Below, in pieces: positions 36,007-45,573 of a stretch of DNA of 64,000 bases (within the stretch, counting starts at the first letter, position 1; each line of letters begins with the position of its first letter). A program made the position numbers and the translations under genes. Under the pieces are notes generated by a model. It saw nothing but the letters and a program-made list of their open reading frames with translations. It was not told the origin of the DNA and searched no databases. The stretch spans positions 62,001 through 126,000 of the forward strand of contig CAWUHX010000046.1 in NCBI GenBank assembly GCA_963922205.1, given 5' to 3'. The stretch is from Romanomermis culicivorax. Taxonomy: Eukaryota; Nematoda; Enoplea; Mermithida; Mermithidae.

Positions 36007-37294
36007 TTAATGCGAGAATTTGCACTTGCTCAGTCTGAGCTTCATTCCACCCTGGCGAAGACGGGCGAACACATCTGCCAGGTGCTCAAGCATTTGGGTG
36101 TGAGAGTTCCCAAACACCAAAATGTCATCGTGATAGGTCAGAACCGTGCGCCATTGGATTCCAGTAAGAAGGAGGTCCATGAGGCGTTGAAATGTCCCTG
36201 GTGCGTTGCACAGACCGAAAGGCAAATAATTGAATTCGTAAAGTCCAATGGGCGTATTGAATGCCGTCTTCTCTTTATTCGCCTCGGCAATCGGGATTGA
36301 CCAATAAGCGTTAGCCTGATCAAGGGTAGTGAAATACTTCATACCCTTGAGTGTGTCAAGGATGTCATCTATCCGAGGGAGAGGGTAGACATCCTTTTTC
36401 ATGACCTCGTTAAGACCGCGAAAGTCAACACACATACGGTGAGAACCGTTTTTCTTGTGCACCAAGACAGTCTTAGTAGCCCACGGTGACGTGCTTGGCC
36501 GGATAATACCTTTCTCCTGGAGCGCCTTGACCTCCTGCATGATGAGATCCTTTTCCTTAGGTGAGGACCGATAAGGGAAACGGCGGACTGGGCGGGCATC
36601 GCCCGTGCTGATTTCGTGCTGGACGAGATCAGTGGAACCTGTGTCCTTTTCATCAAGAGCAGAAAGGTTAGTGTATGCAACCAGTAGGTCGAGTAAGGCT
36701 GCGCAGTCCCGAGGGGAGATATCCGGTGAGATTACAGCATTGGCCTCGACCCATTGACGATCGAGGATGGTGTCTGAGTCGATCGGTGATCCCCATGAGG
36801 GCTCACTATGCATTTGCACATGACCGATGGTCATGTGCGGGTAGAGAACCACGGAATGAGTATTGGGGTTGACTACTTGAAGTGGTATGTGACCGTTGGT
36901 CACGCTACTCACGCTCCCAGCAAAATATACGTTTCTTTGAGATCCCGTGAGGTGCTTTGGGAAGAAGGCCACCTCAGGTACGTTCGTATAGATTGGCGGT
37001 ATGGGTACAGTGAATCGTGTCACGGAGGGAGGCTCCAGAATTACCAAGTCCTTCAGGGGCAAGGCGCCGCGAGCAGAAGGTGGGCTGTGGATGAGACCGT
37101 CACAGGGGATTTTACTCTCCTTGAACTGGAGGAAGGATTTCTCCCAGTTCAAGCTGACACAATTGAACCGGCTGAGGAAGTTTGTTCCGAGGACCAGTTC
37201 AGCTGAACAGTTTTCCTGTATTTGGACCTGAATCCGTTCAGAGACATCAGCTACTGTTACCCTGATGTAGGCTGCTCCTAGCAGGGGATTGGGG
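36007..37294 (-). CDS. pol: Protease C-terminus and reverse transcriptase
   Basis: The frame opens at the protease end (VLGTNFLSRF near 37170) and continues into RT: VDFRGLNEV, YPLPRIDDILD, the first catalytic region FTTLDQANAYW, LPFGLCNAPGTFQRLM, and the active-site motif YHDD in VLTYHDDILVFG (the family usually has YLDD or YIDD). A TAA at 36007-36009 interrupts it after KCKFSH; the next codons, EVEYLGY, are the expected continuation. CAA to TAA is the simplest explanation. The enzyme copies element RNA into DNA inside the particle. Confidence 0.85.
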
Positions 37295-37952
37295 ACCCGT
37301 TGGCTGCGATAGGATGAGCCCTGGTTTGTGTAAGTGTCAAGTCGGGCAGCTGGGCCGCTAACTTGTGGTCCAGGAGTGAGAAAACAGCTCCTGTGTCGAC
37401 CAGTGCCTTTGCTTCCACCCAGTTGTTGAGGAGAACTTTGATATGGGGTGTCCGAATATCATTTGGGTAAAAAGCAGAGACCACATGACCTGAATCAGGT
37501 GTGGTGGCACCACTAAGGTAATTGGTCATACCGGACCGCTTTGGAATCGGCAGTCCTGTACGAAGTAGCAGACCTACTAGAGCATATCCGACGGAGGGTT
37601 CCGGGTCATTTAGAAGGGTGGACTCATCCTGTACCGTGAGTACGTGGTCTGAGTGGTCCCTTGGGCTCTGAGTAGCTCCTAGTGATTCAATCTCAGTGTC
37701 TGATAGCGGTGGCGCGGTTGGCACGGGTGATGCCGGAGCATCTGAATCACTTGGCTCACGGAATCGGCCTTTCTCTAGCGTAACTGGAGAGTTTCCAGGC
37801 GGAGGTCCAGGGCAACCTGACCCGTGCAAGGTCGACAAATGACGACTTGCCCGTCTGGAGGAAGTCCAGTATCCCCGGGTTGACCCATGTGATGAGGCAA
37901 CTGAGGAAGCCCGTGAGTGTGGCCGAGAGATGGACGAAGCCCTGGACCGCGA
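37278..37952 (-). CDS. Ser/Arg-rich segment and second retropepsin (pol N-terminus)
   Basis: In the same frame as env, directly after its TGA, about 38 codons are rich in Ser and Arg, then a Pro/Ser/Asp-rich stretch, then a typical Ty3/gypsy protease start with ALVDTG (active-site codons at about 37397). A stop at 37278-37280 truncates it. The missing half (LLGAAYIRV ... ELVLGTNFL) is found one frame over and runs into RT. A run of four C at the junction is one base short for continuity, so a one-base deletion, a sequencing error or -1 frameshifting is implied. Confidence 0.65.
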   Translation of the reverse strand, partial: SRSRASSISRPHSRASSVASSHGSTRGYWTSSRRASRHLSTLHGSGCPGPPPGNSPVTLEKGRFREPSDSDAPASPVPTAPPLSDTEIESLGATQSPRDHSDHVLTVQDESTLLNDPEPSVGYALVGLLLRTGLPIPKRSGMTNYLSGATTPDSGHVVSAFYPNDIRTPHIKVLLNNWVEAKALVDTGAVFSLLDHKLAAQLPDLTLTQTRAHPIAANGSPIPC

Positions 37953-40322
37953 TCATGATCCCGACCTGTGTGAATTTCTTGAGAGAGCACGGGTGTTCTC
38001 CCACCAGGGGTCGATCTGGTCAATCTCTGGCGTGGTCAGCAGGAGGGGTAATTCTACCCTGTCCAGCCGACAAACATTACGTTGGTAGTCAAACATAATG
38101 TTCTTGAACTGTTCTAAGAAGTCCAGTCCGAGTATAAGGTCAACAGGTGCCCAGAAGGGAGACGTAGTCTTGCACACATGGAGATGTATATCGATCCGTG
38201 TGTTCGGCTGGTGGTTTCCGGGCAACATGATTTCATATGGTCCCGAAAGGATGGTATGAACGGCTTTACCATTGATGCTCATCAATGGGTTAAAGTCGTG
38301 ATGTTGCTGGAACGCCATGACCGCCTTCGGACTTTCTTTAGCCAAGGCCTTATGAAGATGTTGGCTAATGATAGTGCGGGGGCAACCCGTATCAAGGAAA
38401 GCAGGAGTTTCCTTGGCATCCAGCAGCACGACGAAACACGGTGTGATTCGGTCAAGCTGGGAGGGCACATCGTTTTGCACGTAGTGAAAAGCAATCCAGC
38501 GATGGACTTTGCGGTAAAGACCCAACGGGGAGAAACGGCTAACAAACCGGACCTGTTTGCTCCGCAGATGGTAGCTGAGATAATAAGATACACCAAGATA
38601 GGCAAGGTATCCGACACGGATCAGCACCGTCAGGGTAATTAGGACGTTAAAGATCAACTGGACCGGCCCGCTCAGGACAGCATGCAAGCCCTGGACGAGG
38701 GTGTGTTGTTGACCCGTAATAACATGGTTTGCTGCCAAACCGACACCTTCCAGAGAGGCCTTGATGTCGGTTCCTACCCCTGCAAAAGCCTGGTAGATGG
38801 CGTCTGGTTGCAGGGATAGACCAGCGGTAAAGTTTACCAGCCGGTTTAGTACCGCTTCAATTTGCTCAGTCTTGTAAACGTACTGTTTAAAGAAGGCAAA
38901 GTTTGAAGGGGTCATCGCCAACTGGTCATGGAAGAGCGCTGGTGCATCAAAGTGAGTGATGTTGAAACCCTGTTTCCAGAAGAGTTCCAGTGGGATAAGG
39001 CTCACATGGACCGTACCAGATTCAGTAAACCAGCCCGAGCGATTTCGGAAAATCCCTGTAAAGTGGTGATGACAGGGCACAATTGGGCTAGATTTAATGA
39101 GATCTGGACCACCGGGGGTGGCCAAATAGATGGTGCCGCCGACCTGTACAGGTAAGTACTTGTAGCAAACGTTTCCCACCCGATACGAGTGGTAGAGGTA
39201 GGTGGCGTTGACCTTCTGACATGGCCATATTGTCAGTGCATCGCCTGTGAATTCCGCCGTCAGGTCATTCCTCTGGAGGAATGCCCGGGCACCCAATGTA
39301 GGATCGAAGCGAAGCAACTGCCAAGTCAGATCAAGATAGCGTTGAGCGTGAGAGCAGAGCTCAAGCCACGTGAACCGGAAACCGTTAATTTCGGACTCCT
39401 TGATCTGCTGAGCCAGATAGTTCAGTTTGGCATTGACAGGATCGGGACGTGTGTCCTTTGCCATCCTGAACAAGTTTTGGGTCAAATTGTATCTCCCGTG
39501 GATGCGTAGGAGAAGACCCTGATCCGTCCGGACTGTGGTGGAACGTAGTTCTGGGCACAGTTGGAAGATGCGGGAGTTTCCCGGGATCTTGAGGGCAACC
39601 TGTAGATCATCGATAATGATGTGGTTCCCTGACATGGACGCAGTGTAATTTCCCTTGGGGTGATAATGACACCGCGCCGTGAAGTTTTGTGCAGGCCAGA
39701 CAATGACCCCGTCTAGGGTAGTGCACTGACCTGCAGTGGGACTGCATCCACCTACATCGCCTAAGGTGCTCAGGGCCGTAGTGCCATCCCACGAAGTGAC
39801 TTGTCCCTCCTCGATGAAGAGGTTAGTCACTGTCTTGCAGACGTTGCTGCAGCACCATTCGTACATCACTTCCAATGTTTGGTTTGTGCTATAAAAGCCA
39901 GGGCGAATGCCGACAAGTTTTTGTGAGCCAAACATTCTAGTGCGATGTGCTAGCGTGCAGGCCGCAGGCGCTAAGTGCTGAGTGGTAATGACGTCTGCAG
40001 TGATGCCCCTAGAGCCGAAGAAACCAGTGTTGGTGCAGACTTTGCGGGTGCACAATGTGCATTTCCACGCTGTGGTTGTGATCGGGTCTGAGCTAGGAAC
40101 ATACACCGTAACGTTCATGCGCCGTGGGCTCCATGAAGATTGCGGTGGTTTACATTCTACACGCTGGGGTAACTCAAGTGGATGTCCGCGTCTTGAGAGA
40201 CCACAAAATTGATACTGAGCCGCCGGTGCTGACAAACTCACCCCTAGAAACAGTGATGTTACTATGGTCAATTTTATTATCAAAGACAACTGTACAAACG
40301 TGGTTTGTAAGTGTTCACACAT
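37953..40322 (-). CDS. Envelope-like glycoprotein fused to an aspartic protease
   Basis: The ATG at 40322-40320, 28 bases after the ORF X stop, opens 789 codons. Residues 1-36 are a signal peptide (hydrophobic core LTIVTSLFLGVSL, then SAPAAQ). Residues of about 37-550 form a Cys-rich ectodomain with about nine N-x-S/T sequons and CxxC-type motifs (CTLC, CCSNVC). A membrane span lies at about 554-584 (LIFNVLITLTVLI). The reading frame then runs without interruption through a basic linker into a retropepsin: the DTG active site at residue 644 (codon 38393-38391), a flap region, and LILGLDFL. It ends at TGA 37955-37953. By architecture it is a class I or III-like viral membrane glycoprotein; a relationship to monjiviricete/chuvirus-type glycoproteins is only a suggestion. 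Its position between gag and pol is abnormal. An AG acceptor (GGGCCAG) just before the ATG could serve a spliced env message. Confidence 0.7.
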   Translation of the reverse strand: MCEHLQTTFVQLSLIIKLTIVTSLFLGVSLSAPAAQYQFCGLSRRGHPLELPQRVECKPPQSSWSPRRMNVTVYVPSSDPITTTAWKCTLCTRKVCTNTGFFGSRGITADVITTQHLAPAACTLAHRTRMFGSQKLVGIRPGFYSTNQTLEVMYEWCCSNVCKTVTNLFIEEGQVTSWDGTTALSTLGDVGGCSPTAGQCTTLDGVIVWPAQNFTARCHYHPKGNYTASMSGNHIIIDDLQVALKIPGNSRIFQLCPELRSTTVRTDQGLLLRIHGRYNLTQNLFRMAKDTRPDPVNAKLNYLAQQIKESEINGFRFTWLELCSHAQRYLDLTWQLLRFDPTLGARAFLQRNDLTAEFTGDALTIWPCQKVNATYLYHSYRVGNVCYKYLPVQVGGTIYLATPGGPDLIKSSPIVPCHHHFTGIFRNRSGWFTESGTVHVSLIPLELFWKQGFNITHFDAPALFHDQLAMTPSNFAFFKQYVYKTEQIEAVLNRLVNFTAGLSLQPDAIYQAFAGVGTDIKASLEGVGLAANHVITGQQHTLVQGLHAVLSGPVQLIFNVLITLTVLIRVGYLAYLGVSYYLSYHLRSKQVRFVSRFSPLGLYRKVHRWIAFHYVQNDVPSQLDRITPCFVVLLDAKETPAFLDTGCPRTIISQHLHKALAKESPKAVMAFQQHHDFNPLMSINGKAVHTILSGPYEIMLPGNHQPNTRIDIHLHVCKTTSPFWAPVDLILGLDFLEQFKNIMFDYQRNVCRLDRVELPLLLTTPEIDQIDPWWENTRALSRNSHRSGS

Positions 40323-40350
40323 TTTCACAAATCTGGCCCGATGGGCAGTG

Positions 40351-41777
40351 TCAGATTTCTTTTTCGTCGCTGTCAGATGAGATGGGTTCCTGACCGGGGA
40401 AATCAAGGACCAACCCACCGCATGGGTGGATTTCCCGGAGGATGCCAACTTTTGGCGACCATGGGGTGACTGCCGTTGGGAACGGTGATTCCTCAACAAT
40501 GCTGACATCCTCATTAACCGGACGTAGGATCTCATCGACGGCCATGTGTTCGACGACGGGCGACTTGGTCGCAGCGGTCGGAGATGTCTCTTGGGCTGGC
40601 GCCGGTGATTTGGTTTGGGCTGCTGCCGACGATGTATTTTGGGCTGTTGCCGGCGGTGTGGGATCAGTTGCTGGTTCCTTGGCCCGAGGCGAGGAATCAA
40701 TAGTGACCATTTCTGTTGGCGGTGTAGCGGCAACAGGTGGCGCTGCTGTCGGTGATGTAGCGGCGACTGCAGGCAGGAGGATCCGACTGGCCTGTTTGAC
40801 TGCTCGGCGGACGGCATCGACCGAAGGCGAGGATGGCTCCCCGTCCAATAAGAACATCTCGACGGGCGAGATTGTGATAGTCCCATTGGCAATGAACTCG
40901 AGTGCCCGTCGGGCCACGTCGGGTCGTAAGAGTCGCATTGATACAGGTGCTGCGAGCACCACGTCGGCGGCCCTGAGCGCTTCGACATGCGATGGCTCGT
41001 TGAGCAGAGTCCATGGCAAATGCAGGTATTTCTTGGCCAGGTCAACTGACCAGATGGCCAACATCGCGTCTTGGACGGGCGATGGTGCTGTGAACAAGAA
41101 ATCGATAGAGTCGTAGACTGAGATAGATTCCTGGTTCCTACTCTAGGATCACCTGAAGAAGAAGGTAGTATACCTGACAAGTTCATGGGCTCGACCTGGT
41201 CGAGGGCTTCCATAGCCAAATCCGTATGGATCGCTGGCGGTGGTCCTGGAGGGACGATGCGGGCCGGTGGCGCCGAAGACGTCGTATCTGTGGCTGGAGC
41301 TGGCTCCACAGTCGTGGTTTTGGGGATGCAATACAATGCTAGGATGTTAGCGTGGCCAACAAACTGGGGTGTCGTCGAGGGGTCCATGGTGACCGGCATT
41401 GAATACCTCGGTGGTGGTGGTGGCAGCGGTATGTCCGATACATTTATCGGTAGGGGTACCTGAGCTGCTTGAACCACTGAAAATCCAATACTGATTACGC
41501 AGACAGGATAACACTGTTGTGAAGGATCTGTCAGGTGTTCAGCAAGTGCCTCGTCATCCAGATCAAGAGGATCTGGATGAGGAGGGCCATCGGTAGCCCC
41601 AACGGCTTTGTTGCGACGTATGGGCTGCCGATATTGGTTCCCCATCCCGTTAGGAGGGTGATAACCGTTTCTCTGATGATACACATTTGTCCCCTGGAAA
41701 GAATAACCAGTATTTTGGTAGTCATTCTCACCCGTGTTTGCCGGATTGCGCTGCGGACAGGCAGTTGATCGGTGCAC
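40351..41777 (-). CDS. ORF X: Pro-rich gag extension and Ala/Pro-rich 248-codon ORF
   Basis: I do not recognise this protein. From 41777 to about 41140 the gag frame continues after the TGA with Gln/Asn- and Pro-rich sequence ([15 protein letters not shown]). Around 41110-41140 the protein-like frame changes by one base to the ORF at 41097-40351. That ORF has an ordered first half ([33 protein letters not shown]) and an Ala/Pro/Thr-rich acidic tail ending SSDSDEKEI. The original frame stays open here but reads Arg/Gln/His/Ser-rich, like a shadow. It may be a gag C-terminal domain or an accessory protein. A one-base frameshift or a separate translation start would be needed. Confidence 0.5.
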
Positions 41778-42893
41778 TCACACTTGACGACAATGAGGGC
41801 ATGGCCTATCACATCGGTTCGTGGGGTGGGCATGTGTACGGCAAAAATAACATCGACCACCGTTAGCGGTGTTGTTACCGGGAGCGGCACCGGTGGGACG
41901 CTGGGCCTGGCAGTCAGCGTCACTATGTGTACACAGTCCGTGGAAGGAGCACGTTTGAAGGTGTGCTCCCGACGAGCGTCGCCCGGCGGACTGATTTGGT
42001 GTTGACATCTGTGGAGGTGGCATCTGCTGGATTGGCGCTGGTGCATGTTGCTGGGCCCTAAGCTTCGCTACGTGGGCCGTTAGCCTGGCCATTTCCTGTT
42101 TCAAGCGGCGAACCTCATCGGCGGAGGATGATGACGTTTGAGCGTTGCTCTGACGACCATTAGCGCTTCTGTTAGGCATATCGGGATTATATCCGGTGTG
42201 TTTAGGTTCTGAAGAGAAAATGGGGTTAGATGGTGCGGTGTACCGAATCTCGTCCCGGAAGATTTGGGATTCTGCATAACAGGCTGCCTTGAGTGTCTCT
42301 TCAAGAGTCGTAAACTCCCTAAACTTGATACTATCTCGGAGGACCAGTTTCAATCCACGCAGAAAGATAGGTTTGATGATAGAATCTCTGACATCCGTCG
42401 CGATATCTGAATACGCTACCCTGGACAGTCTCTTGAGGTGCTCAAGGTAGACTATTGCGGACTCGGTCAGCTTCTGCAGTCGATCTTGGATCAGCTGCTG
42501 ATGCAGATCAGAGTCGCACCCTACCGGAAAATCTCTCCGTAGAAAAGCCGTAAACTCTTCGTAGCGGGTAGGTTGTGGAGTGCTGCTGCTAAAGTCCCGG
42601 TAGGAGGCAAGAGCAGGACCCGTAAGGCATGACTCCAGAAAGGCGATTTTATACGCATGATCCGTTTCGCTTACACCCTGGAGTGTAAAGAAACGAGTAA
42701 GATGCGACATAAAATCTGTGATAGACTCACCTAAAGCACCGGAGAAGGTTGGAGGGGCCATAAAGCTGGACACGGGAGTATGCCTCCAACCATTCATGGC
42801 CTCTAACTTTTGGTTGAGGGGTCCAAGAGCATTCTCAAATGCTGCCTGGACCTTGTTCTCGATCTGTGAAGGGAGATCAGTTTCCGACTTCAT
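41778..42893 (-). CDS. gag: Gag (capsid and zinc knuckle)
   Basis: 371 codons. The middle is a Ty3/gypsy capsid-like helical region (FSGALGESITDFMSHLTRFF, YRDF, LRRDFPVG). A coiled coil lies at about residues 258-284. A CCHC zinc knuckle lies at 348-361 with exact C-x2-C-x4-H-x4-C spacing (CYFC...H...C). A second CxxC (365-368) is followed three codons later by TGA; the same frame then continues V-H-R-S-T-A-C, so the stop splits a possible second knuckle. It forms the particle and binds RNA (family knowledge). Either the TGA is a nonsense change (CGA to TGA would explain it) or it is a gag readthrough site. Confidence 0.85.
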   Translation of the reverse strand: MKSETDLPSQIENKVQAAFENALGPLNQKLEAMNGWRHTPVSSFMAPPTFSGALGESITDFMSHLTRFFTLQGVSETDHAYKIAFLESCLTGPALASYRDFSSSTPQPTRYEEFTAFLRRDFPVGCDSDLHQQLIQDRLQKLTESAIVYLEHLKRLSRVAYSDIATDVRDSIIKPIFLRGLKLVLRDSIKFREFTTLEETLKAACYAESQIFRDEIRYTAPSNPIFSSEPKHTGYNPDMPNRSANGRQSNAQTSSSSADEVRRLKQEMARLTAHVAKLRAQQHAPAPIQQMPPPQMSTPNQSAGRRSSGAHLQTCSFHGLCTHSDADCQAQRPTGAAPGNNTANGGRCYFCRTHAHPTNRCDRPCPHCRQV

Positions 42894-44690
42894 GTCCGAG
42901 GGTTCGTTCTCCCGTAAGGTGGTTAGAACAGACGTTCTTGCCTGTGAAGCAATTAAGTCAAATTGAATAGAGAGCGGCTCACTGGTCTGTACAGGCTGGG
43001 TACTGAGACGGCAGGAACGACGAGGTGTCTCTATTGTGTAAAGTGAAAGTGAGTACTACTTTTGAATTCGCGGCGAAAGAGCGCGTGAATTCGAAAAACG
43101 CGTGCGCGACGGCATTTGTGACGTAAACTTGGTTTAGTTTAAGACTAGCGACCACGAAAATGGAGCTAGAATTGGAATATGATTGTAAGATGCAAGATCA
43201 GAGTACACCAGGGTGACGCAGAAGGGAATTTATCTGGTCGCCCATGATGGATATAGGCCTGGCCCTGAGATATGGGGGAATCGATCCCGACCAAAAGGAT
43301 GTAAAGTTGGGGCCTGGACCCGGCAATTGGAATAGCCGAAAAGGACAGAAGAATAGATATAAAAGGAGAGAAAAGGCGGTTTTCCTGCCGAGAAATAAGA
43401 TGACGGATGAACCTGCTCAGGAGGGATTTTTCCTGGAGGTTGGACCGTTTGTACTAGTTTACAAACCTTGGGGCGAGGCGGACTCGTAGCCGGCAAGATC
43501 CTACTCACCAGGAGTAGCGCATAAAGTGGCATAAAGTAAAAAGGGTGTGGACAACTGAAAGTGAACTTAAAAGGGAGCAATAAATAGGGACAAAACTAAT
43601 TTACAAACCCAGCTATGCAAAGGGGCAGCGCAGTTACGCAACGGGCCTCACTCGCCAGGAGTGATTGCGATCTCTGTACAGTGTGATGGACTATACAGAG
43701 GTTCCGTGCTGGACGACATTCGCAAGTAACTTACAGCCGTGTTCGAAACGGGAGCCTGCATTCCGAACAGAACGGACACTCTCCAGGAGTATTATATACA
43801 GCTGGTGGCCAGGTTGCCAATCACTGAGATGTAATGAGGCTCGCAGGTCACACAGTGGAAGAGAGAGAGAGAGCACGGGTACCAAGGGTGCTATTCTGAC
43901 ACACTCAGTCAGTTAAGATGAATTTACTCTGGATGTCTTGAGGGCGCACCCGAAAACATCTAAGGGATCACGGGTAAAAGTTGTCCCTGGGTGAATTATT
44001 GAGTGTAAATAACTGAGGCCGACCCAGTTATGTATTGAGGCGTACTCAATACCTTCGCTGAGGCAGACTCAATGGTGCCTATTATATTACATGACTAACA
44101 GGGGTGGACTGCGGAGGCGGACTCTGGGTCAGTGGCAACTCTAGCGCGGGCATTGTTAAGCCAGTTAACGAAGGCGTTCAAGTGAATAAAATATGACAGG
44201 GGGTCCTATACACTCTAGGCCCAACCGGAGGCTGTGCCGCGGTCCCTCGGGAACCACTACGGCCGGGACACTAAAGAAGATCTATGTATGACAGCTCCAT
44301 GAGATGAAAGAGAATGAGTGAATTTAGATAAGAAATTTACAAGAAGGCTACTGAACCCTTGCAGACGTCAAACACGGGCAGTACTGACTGCAAATGCCTA
44401 CCATCTACACGAGTTAAACAACCAACCCAGCTGAGGCCAAGTGTAACTCGTTCAAACCTGCAGTTAAAGCTTAAAGGCAGCCACATGCTGATCAATAGTG
44501 CCGCTACCCCGGCGGACAACCTGATCAGTACATGGACTAGAGAGCATCTCAGGTAGTGTATGTATGTGGACTGATGTTTCCCAGGCATCAGTCCCAGACA
44601 CACACCAACCCTTTGGCAAGAGCAGTAGGTGAAAGGATCATGCGCCAGCAACCACCTACAACTCAAGTGGAATACCCAAAGGACCGACAG
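42894..44690. other. Distal leader of the retrotransposon
   Basis: About 1.8 kb between the repeat array and gag. Phrases such as GAGGCGGACTC and CCAGGAGTA recur weakly. The ORFs here lack protein-like composition. It should contain the packaging signal, and perhaps the splice donor for a subgenomic env message. Confidence 0.4.
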
Positions 44691-45400
44691 TAACCTGGTG
44701 CTGACGTCAAAAGGTAAGGGTATGAACCAACACATGACCTTGGTGCTGACTACAGGTGCCTGGGATAAGAGTATTCAAGTATCATGTCGCAGTTGCAGAC
44801 GCCAGGGGTAAGTGCCTAAGGCCAGCAGATCCCTGCAGTAACACGTAATGTTGCCGTTGCAGACGTCAGAAATAGGATCATGTAACCTCAATTCCTGCTG
44901 CGGGAACATGATACATTGTCATTGCTGACATCAGCAATAGGGCCCTGAAGCCAACTATCAGTATACAGCAACACGTGATGGTGCCGTTGCTGATGTCAAA
45001 AGGTGGAACCACGGGTCCAATACCTTAAGTCAATGACATGAGATGCAGTTGTTGCAGACGTCAGATGTGGCACCCGTAAGACCTGCACATCTTTGAATAG
45101 TGACACGGTGCGTCACCATTGCTGACGTCACAGATGGGGGTGCAGGGGACCAGCCGAATCTGTTGCAACAACGTTAGCTTCAGCTGTTGCAGATGTCAGA
45201 AGTCAGTACTGCAGGAGTATTAACTAAAGACAACAACATGTAATGTCACCATTGCTGACGTCAGGAGTAGAACCCGGAGGGCTACCCACCCCTTAAAGCA
45301 ACAGCAAGTGAAGCAGCTGTTGCAGACGTCAGTGGTTGCATCCGTGAGGCTGAACCACACAACAACAACAACCCGTAACGCTGTTGTTGCTGACGTCAAA
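44690..45400. repeat. Array of GTTGCwGAyGTCA units in the retrotransposon leader
   Basis: The core GCwGAyGTCA lies at about 44702, 44795 (degenerate), 44862, 44926, 44992, 45057, 45124, 45192, 45257, 45325 and 45392, mostly 64-68 bases apart, with a further copy at 44364. From 45057 onward GCAGAyGTCA and GCTGACGTCA alternate strictly, suggesting a dimeric unit of about 132 bases. Several copies contain the full palindrome TGACGTCA, the CRE site bound by CREB/ATF bZIP factors. The array lies between the 5' LTR and gag, as the Su(Hw) insulator array does in Drosophila gypsy. Confidence 0.7.
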
Positions 45401-45540
45401 GAGCATGACCCGTAAAGTCTATGGTCTAGATGCAACAACCCGAAAATAGAAGAGAACAGACCTTACAGTAAGTAGAAATGAAAAAGAGAGAGAAACTTAC
45501 GTAAGGGTGTCATACTGTAGCAGTGGCGTGAAAAACGGAA

Positions 45541-45573
45541 TTTTTTTTTTTTTTTTTTTTTTCTTTTTTTTTT
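45541..45573. repeat. Poly(T) tract in the leader
   Basis: 32 T in 33 bases, broken by one C; A-rich on the sense strand of the element. Confidence 0.95.

Noticed and set aside
37953..40322. Numerous + strand ORFs (for example 38178-38642, 39189-39509, 40442-41116)
   Set aside because: They are antisense shadows of the env/protease and ORF X coding frames.
44337..44735. 132-codon open frame in the retrotransposon leader
   Set aside because: It overlaps the repeat array, has no domain-like composition and is better explained as chance openness of repeated sequence.
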